Shown here: piece by piece, positions 60,297 through 64,000 of the stretch
Numbering within the stretch: the stretch's first letter is position 1
Layout of the letters: each line of letters opens with the position of its first letter
Assembly: GCF_034718895.1 (NCBI RefSeq)
Contig: NZ_JAYERP010000001.1
Coordinates: forward strand, 1 to 64,000
Source: Paenibacillus phoenicis
GTDB taxonomy: Bacteria > Bacillota > Bacilli > Paenibacillales > Paenibacillaceae
Direction of reading: 5' to 3'
Length of the DNA: 64,000 nt
Program-made: the position numbers and the translations under genes
Notes under the pieces: generated by a model
Databases searched by the model: none
Told to the model about the DNA's origin: nothing
The model's input: only the letters and a program-made list of their open reading frames with translations

Positions 60297-61544
60297 TCAC
60301 AATGCGTTGCTGCCGCCGAAACGTTCGGCTTTGAGTTCCAAATATAAGGTTACTTTCTGCTCCATGCTGGTTAAGTCGATCCGGCCGATTTCAGCGATTC
60401 GCTTCAGCCGGTAATTCAGGGTATTCGCATGAACATGCAGGGCTTCGGCGGCTGTCTTCGCATTGCTGTCATGCGCCAAAAACACCTCCAGCGTGTGCAC
60501 CAGCTCGCTGTGATGCTCCTGATCGTAGGCCCGCAGCCGGGCCAGTTGGCTGCCCGCGCGGCCATGCCGCTGAAGCTCCTCCCAGATTCGGGGAAGATAC
60601 CGGTAATACCCGAGATCGCTATATATCACGAGATCTCCGGTCTCCTTGGGAAACCGCTGCTTCACCTCAAGCAGGAGCAGCGCTTCGCGGTAGCTGTCTT
60701 CCAGCCGTCCGTATTCGCTGTAGAGACATCCGCTGGCCAATCCTAGGAAATGCGGCGAAAAATAGGTGCGCAAATTCTGCTGAAGCAGCCCCAGCTGGCT
60801 GGCGACTCCATCCTTAGTATCCGCCGTTATCGGCGCAAATAACAAAATCAGCTGATTTTTATTGATGGCGTGCAGCACGATCCGGCTATAAGCGGAGAGG
60901 GGAGCGCATTTCTCCAGCGCCTGCCGCTGCCACGATTCCTTCACTTCGGCGGCAAACTGCAGGACGACCACATGGAATTGCGGAGGGAGTGCGATCCCGA
61001 TCCGCTGAGCCTTATCCCGGATTAGGGTTTCGTTGGACAGATGCCCGGTCAGCAGCTGCCAGAAAAAATCGCGATGCGCCTCTTCCTCCTTATGGCGCTG
61101 CAGCTGCCACCTAGCCATTTTGGTGCGGGCGGCTTGGGCCGCCTTGGCGAATAACGCCATTTCCCGTTCTGAAAAAGGCCTCTCCGCCTCCAGCACCCAA
61201 ATAAAGCCGACAACCCGGGAGCCCAAACGGATCGCCGTTGCAACGCGGCCGCTAAGCCCCACCTCTTGAATCGGAGCGACGCGAATCGGCGCTTCGCTCT
61301 CCAATAGGCGAGGCATAACGCCGTCCCGCCAGAGACTGCCAATGATCTGATCGGGCACCCGGCGCCCGACGATGGTGGCCAGCCGCGCCGCGTCGGTCTC
61401 CGGCTCGTGCGAGCTGTAGGCAACCAGCCGATGGTTGGCGTCTTCGATCGTGACCGGACGGCCCAGCACGTCGCTGATCTTCTCCGCGAGCAATTCCAGA
61501 TTGTCGGAGTATGGCTCGAAAATATCGTCTTGATCTTGGCTCAT
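60297..61544 (-). CDS. PucR/CdaR-family activator, AdeR-like
   Basis: The 415-residue regulator has an N-terminal sensory region (residues 1-145: [43 protein letters not shown] and [22 protein letters not shown]-like), a middle GGDEF-like part, and a C-terminal PucR helix-turn-helix ([34 protein letters not shown]). B. subtilis AdeR, next to ald, has the same family and role as alanine-responsive activator. The gene ends 104 bases upstream of ald on the same strand and is divergent from alr, so it could serve both. Alanine as effector is inferred. Confidence 0.86.
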   Translation of the reverse strand: MSQDQDDIFEPYSDNLELLAEKISDVLGRPVTIEDANHRLVAYSSHEPETDAARLATIVGRRVPDQIIGSLWRDGVMPRLLESEAPIRVAPIQEVGLSGRVATAIRLGSRVVGFIWVLEAERPFSEREMALFAKAAQAARTKMARWQLQRHKEEEAHRDFFWQLLTGHLSNETLIRDKAQRIGIALPPQFHVVVLQFAAEVKESWQRQALEKCAPLSAYSRIVLHAINKNQLILLFAPITADTKDGVASQLGLLQQNLRTYFSPHFLGLASGCLYSEYGRLEDSYREALLLLEVKQRFPKETGDLVIYSDLGYYRYLPRIWEELQRHGRAGSQLARLRAYDQEHHSELVHTLEVFLAHDSNAKTAAEALHVHANTLNYRLKRIAEIGRIDLTSMEQKVTLYLELKAERFGGSNAL

Positions 61545-61703
61545 AGGCGAGCGTCACCTCCGATGCGGTATGGTTTGTGAAGCCGCACTAGGATCATGCC
61601 GTTTTTTTGGGGTAGGAAGACAAACCCCGGCAGGAGCGGCTCAATTATACTTAATTTCAAGATGCTTCATGCTGATTATTGATTAGGAAAGAGGTATTCC
61701 ACG

Positions 61704-62879
61704 ATGACAACGATGCAATCGAGGGTCTCCACCCCTACCGGCTATCGGGAAACTTGGGCGGAGGTGTCGCTGGACGCCATCGCCCACAATACGAGGCTCT
61801 TCCGCAAGCAAATCGCCGAGGGCTGCCGGCTGATGGCCGTAGTCAAAGCGAACGGCTACGGACACGGAGCGGTGCAAGCGGCGCAAGCCGCCATCCATGC
61901 CGGCGCCGATTGTCTCGGCGTTGCCCTCGTTGATGAGGCGCTGCAGCTGCGAGCGGCCGGTATATCACAACCTATTCTAGTGCTCGGCTACACGCCACCG
62001 TTTGGCGTCGAAGCGGCGGTTCGGCAGGGCATCACCTTGACGGTGGATACCCAGGAAGTCCTGCAGGAGACGATCGCTTGCGCCAAAAAGCAAGGGTGTG
62101 CAGCACGCATCCACTTGAAGGTGGATACCGGGATGTCCCGGATCGGCTTATCCAGCACCCGGGCGGTGATTGAGCTCGCTGAACTTGCGGCAGCGGCTGC
62201 GCCCTTCGTCATCCTGGAAGGCGTGTTTACCCATTTCGCGGATGCGGACGGACCCGACCCGACGTATACGTGGGAGCAATTCGCCCGGTTCCAAGCTTGT
62301 CTCGATGCCCTGGAGGCTCACGGATTGCACGTACCGATCAAGCACTGCTGCAACAGTGCTGCCGCGATGCGGTTCCCGCAAATGCATCTGGATCTCGTTC
62401 GCATCGGGATCGCACTCTACGGGCTATATCCTTCGCCGCAGCTGCGGCTGCCGGAATATCCTTTGCAGCAGGCGATGCAGCTCAAGACGAAAATCGCTTC
62501 GCTGCGGCGGATCAAGCCGGGCCAAACCGTCGGCTACGGCCGGACGTACCGGGCAGCCGAGGAGCGGCTGATCGCCACGGTTCCCATCGGATACGCCGAC
62601 GGGCTGTCGCGGACGCTTTCGAACCGAGGGTTTGCGCTGGTTCGCGGACAGCGGGCGCCAATCATCGGCCGAGTGTGCATGGACCAGACGATGTTGGATG
62701 TCACCGAGGTAGAGGGCGTCCAAGCGGGAGAGGAAGTGATCCTCTTTGGCGGAACGAGCGATACGGCGGCGATATCGATTGACGAGGTCGCCGATTGGAT
62801 CGGAACGATCAACTATGAGGTCGTTTGTCAGCTCGGAGTCCGAGTCCCGCGCGTATATCCTCAAATCTTAAATATGTAA
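61704..62879 (+). CDS. alr: Alanine racemase
   Basis: The 391-residue PLP enzyme makes D-alanine from L-alanine. The PLP lysine is Lys48 in AVVKANGYGHG and the catalytic tyrosine Tyr278 in VGYGRTYRA. Also visible are HLKVDTGMSRIGL, CCNSAAAMRFPQMHLDLVRIGIALYG (PLP phosphate region) and RVCMDQTMLDVT. GGAAAGAGG precedes ATG 61704. It lies divergent to the AdeR-like regulator and close to ddl and ald, so the two enzymes that make D-Ala-D-Ala and the one that burns L-alanine share one locus. It ends at a strong terminator. Confidence 0.95.
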   Translation: MTTMQSRVSTPTGYRETWAEVSLDAIAHNTRLFRKQIAEGCRLMAVVKANGYGHGAVQAAQAAIHAGADCLGVALVDEALQLRAAGISQPILVLGYTPPFGVEAAVRQGITLTVDTQEVLQETIACAKKQGCAARIHLKVDTGMSRIGLSSTRAVIELAELAAAAAPFVILEGVFTHFADADGPDPTYTWEQFARFQACLDALEAHGLHVPIKHCCNSAAAMRFPQMHLDLVRIGIALYGLYPSPQLRLPEYPLQQAMQLKTKIASLRRIKPGQTVGYGRTYRAAEERLIATVPIGYADGLSRTLSNRGFALVRGQRAPIIGRVCMDQTMLDVTEVEGVQAGEEVILFGGTSDTAAISIDEVADWIGTINYEVVCQLGVRVPRVYPQILNM

Positions 62880-62928
62880 GATTAGGTATCATGCTTATGG
62901 CATCATAATCCAAGCTTCCGGTTTTCGT

Positions 62929-62970
62929 AAAGAGGTTTTTGCGGTATTTCCCGTGAAAAACCTCTTTTAT
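62929..62970 (+). terminator. Strong terminator after alanine racemase
   Basis: AAAGAGGTTTTTGCGG (62929-62944) pairs with CCGTGAAAAACCTCTTTT (62951-62968) almost without fault and ends in TTTTAT. Confidence 0.92.
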
Positions 62971-63117
62971 GTCATATATCTTAACGTTGTATGCGGACAG
63001 GTTTCAAGTAGGAAAGGGGGGGAGCGGATTTCTCCTTGCGCGGCTTACATGATCCGGTCTAGAATTGGGGCATGAGTTCCTTTATTTAAAATCCAAACAT
63101 CGCAGGAGCGTGAGAGG

Positions 63118-64000
63118 ATGAAGTACAGAAGGTACGGAACGACCGGCAAGCAGGTGTCGGAAATCGGCTTTGGTGCTTGGCAGCTTGGCAACAAGCAGGA
63201 TTGGGCGGGGATGGAGGATGATGAGGCCATTCGGCTCGTGCACGAGGCGCTGGATCTTGGGGTGAACTTTTTTGATACCGCTCCCAATTACGGGCAAGGC
63301 AAAAGCGAGGTCTTACTCGGCAAAGCGTTGGAACGAAAACGGGACAAAGCGGTCATCAATACGAAGTTCGGTCATTCCCCGGAAGGGACCGATTATTCCG
63401 CATCTCAGATCCGCAATTCGGTGGAACGCAGCCTGATGCGGCTGCAAACCGATTATTTGGACTCGGTATTGATCCATAATCCGCCGTTTGATGTTCTGGA
63501 TGGTAAATACGGTCATTATCAAGTGCTGGAGGATCTGAAGGCGGAAGGCAAAATTCTGGCATATGGCGTGTCCGTCGATTCCAGCCGTGAGATGTTGGAG
63601 GCGCTGGAGCATTCTCAGCTTGGGGTTATGGAAGTGATGTTCAACATCTTTTATCAGGAAACAGCACAAGCGTTCCAGGCCGCACAGGAGAAAGATGTTG
63701 CGCTCATTATTAAGGTGCCGCTGGATTCCGGCTGGTTGTCGGGCAAATATGACGAGAACAGCTCGTTCTCCGGCGTGCGCAGCCGCTGGTCTCCGGAAGT
63801 GATTCAGACCCGTGCGAAGCTGGTGGAGCAAATTCGCTTCCTGGAAGATGAGCACACGACGATGACGATGGCGGCACTTCGTTTTATTTTGGCGTATCCT
63901 GAGGTGACAACGGTGATTCCCGGCGTCCGAAACAGCGCTCAGCTTCGTGAAAATGTAGCTGCAAGCAGCGCGCCTCTGCCGGAGGAATCACTGCGAAAAC
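63118..64000 (+). CDS. Aldo/keto reductase, cut by the window end
   Basis: The start ATG 63118 follows AGGAGCGTGAGAGG. The frame stays open to the last base (294 codons read), so only the C-terminus is missing. It is an AKR barrel of the general stress/AKR11-13 type: MKYRRYGTTGKQVSEIGFGAWQLG, catalytic Asp/Tyr in NFFDTAPNYGQGKSEVLLGKAL, Lys in VINTKFGHSPEG, His in VLIHNPPFDVLDG, and the cofactor end ILAYPEVTTVIPGVRNSAQLREN. It differs clearly from the aldo/keto reductase at 38875-39792. Substrate unknown. Confidence 0.9.
   Translation, partial: MKYRRYGTTGKQVSEIGFGAWQLGNKQDWAGMEDDEAIRLVHEALDLGVNFFDTAPNYGQGKSEVLLGKALERKRDKAVINTKFGHSPEGTDYSASQIRNSVERSLMRLQTDYLDSVLIHNPPFDVLDGKYGHYQVLEDLKAEGKILAYGVSVDSSREMLEALEHSQLGVMEVMFNIFYQETAQAFQAAQEKDVALIIKVPLDSGWLSGKYDENSSFSGVRSRWSPEVIQTRAKLVEQIRFLEDEHTTMTMAALRFILAYPEVTTVIPGVRNSAQLRENVAASSAPLPEESLRK

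Noticed and set aside
1..64000. CRISPR arrays, tRNA or rRNA genes, prophage or intact insertion sequences
   Set aside because: Read through for regular repeats with spacers, CCA-ending cloverleafs, rRNA signatures and transposase or integrase frames; none found. Very divergent tRNAs could be missed by eye.

Overview
The window reads as chromosomal DNA of a GC-moderate, spore-forming member of the Bacillota, most likely Paenibacillus or a close relative. Support: AGGAGG-type ribosome binding sites, many TTG/GTG starts, coat-F spore proteins, two S-layer-homology (SLH) surface proteins, CIRCE, Fur-like and Spo0A-type boxes, and many genes with Bacillus subtilis counterparts. I saw no rRNA, tRNA, CRISPR array, prophage module or intact insertion sequence.

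Layout. 0.1-3 kb: secreted GH11 xylanase with a cre-like site and a long leader, a formylglycine-enzyme-like lipoprotein without the catalytic cysteines, an AlkD-like repair protein and a small unknown protein. 3-8.5 kb (minus): a lipid-anchored fumarate-reductase-type flavoprotein and a heterodimeric ABC exporter with one degenerate ATP site. 8.7-12.5 kb: two GNAT acetyltransferases, an array of short palindromic repeats, a DEAD-box helicase and a small alarmone synthetase. 12.5-32.6 kb: one unidirectional 20-kb island that looks like an enlarged organosulfur (S-alkyl-cysteine type) scavenging locus. It holds a LysR regulator, a cystine-type ABC importer, a YtmO-type monooxygenase, an M20 amidohydrolase, a sarcosine-oxidase-type flavoprotein, a DinB-fold protein, two paralogous YtnJ-type monooxygenases around an SsuE-type flavin reductase, a full Opp/Dpp-type importer, a DHA2 exporter and a third luciferase-like monooxygenase. 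Three copies of one motif sit in front of its regulator, its first transport gene and its second monooxygenase.

32.6-47.5 kb: spore coat genes, a chemoreceptor, an A/T-richer CAP+SLH surface protein, an MFS exporter, an aldo/keto reductase, a YqkB-like Fe-S protein, a ferredoxin-NADP reductase behind a Fur-like box, and a 1668-residue S8 protease with Ig-like and SLH domains. 47.4-52.4 kb: an AraC regulator, a beta-mannosidase and an alpha-L-fucosidase, fitting glycan use. 52.4-53.25 kb is a decayed stretch ending in the tail of a histidine kinase, coupled to a membrane-anchored PstS-like protein. 54.4-56.5 kb: htpG behind a perfect CIRCE. 56.5-62.9 kb: an alanine/cell-wall locus (MocR-type DdlR-like regulator, Ddl, alanine dehydrogenase, AdeR-like activator, alanine racemase). 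The window ends inside an aldo/keto reductase gene.

The best candidate for an undescribed system is the 20-kb island: it combines uptake, N-deacylation, C-S and C-N bond oxidation, flavin supply and export, with a shared regulatory motif. Its substrate cannot be read from the sequence.
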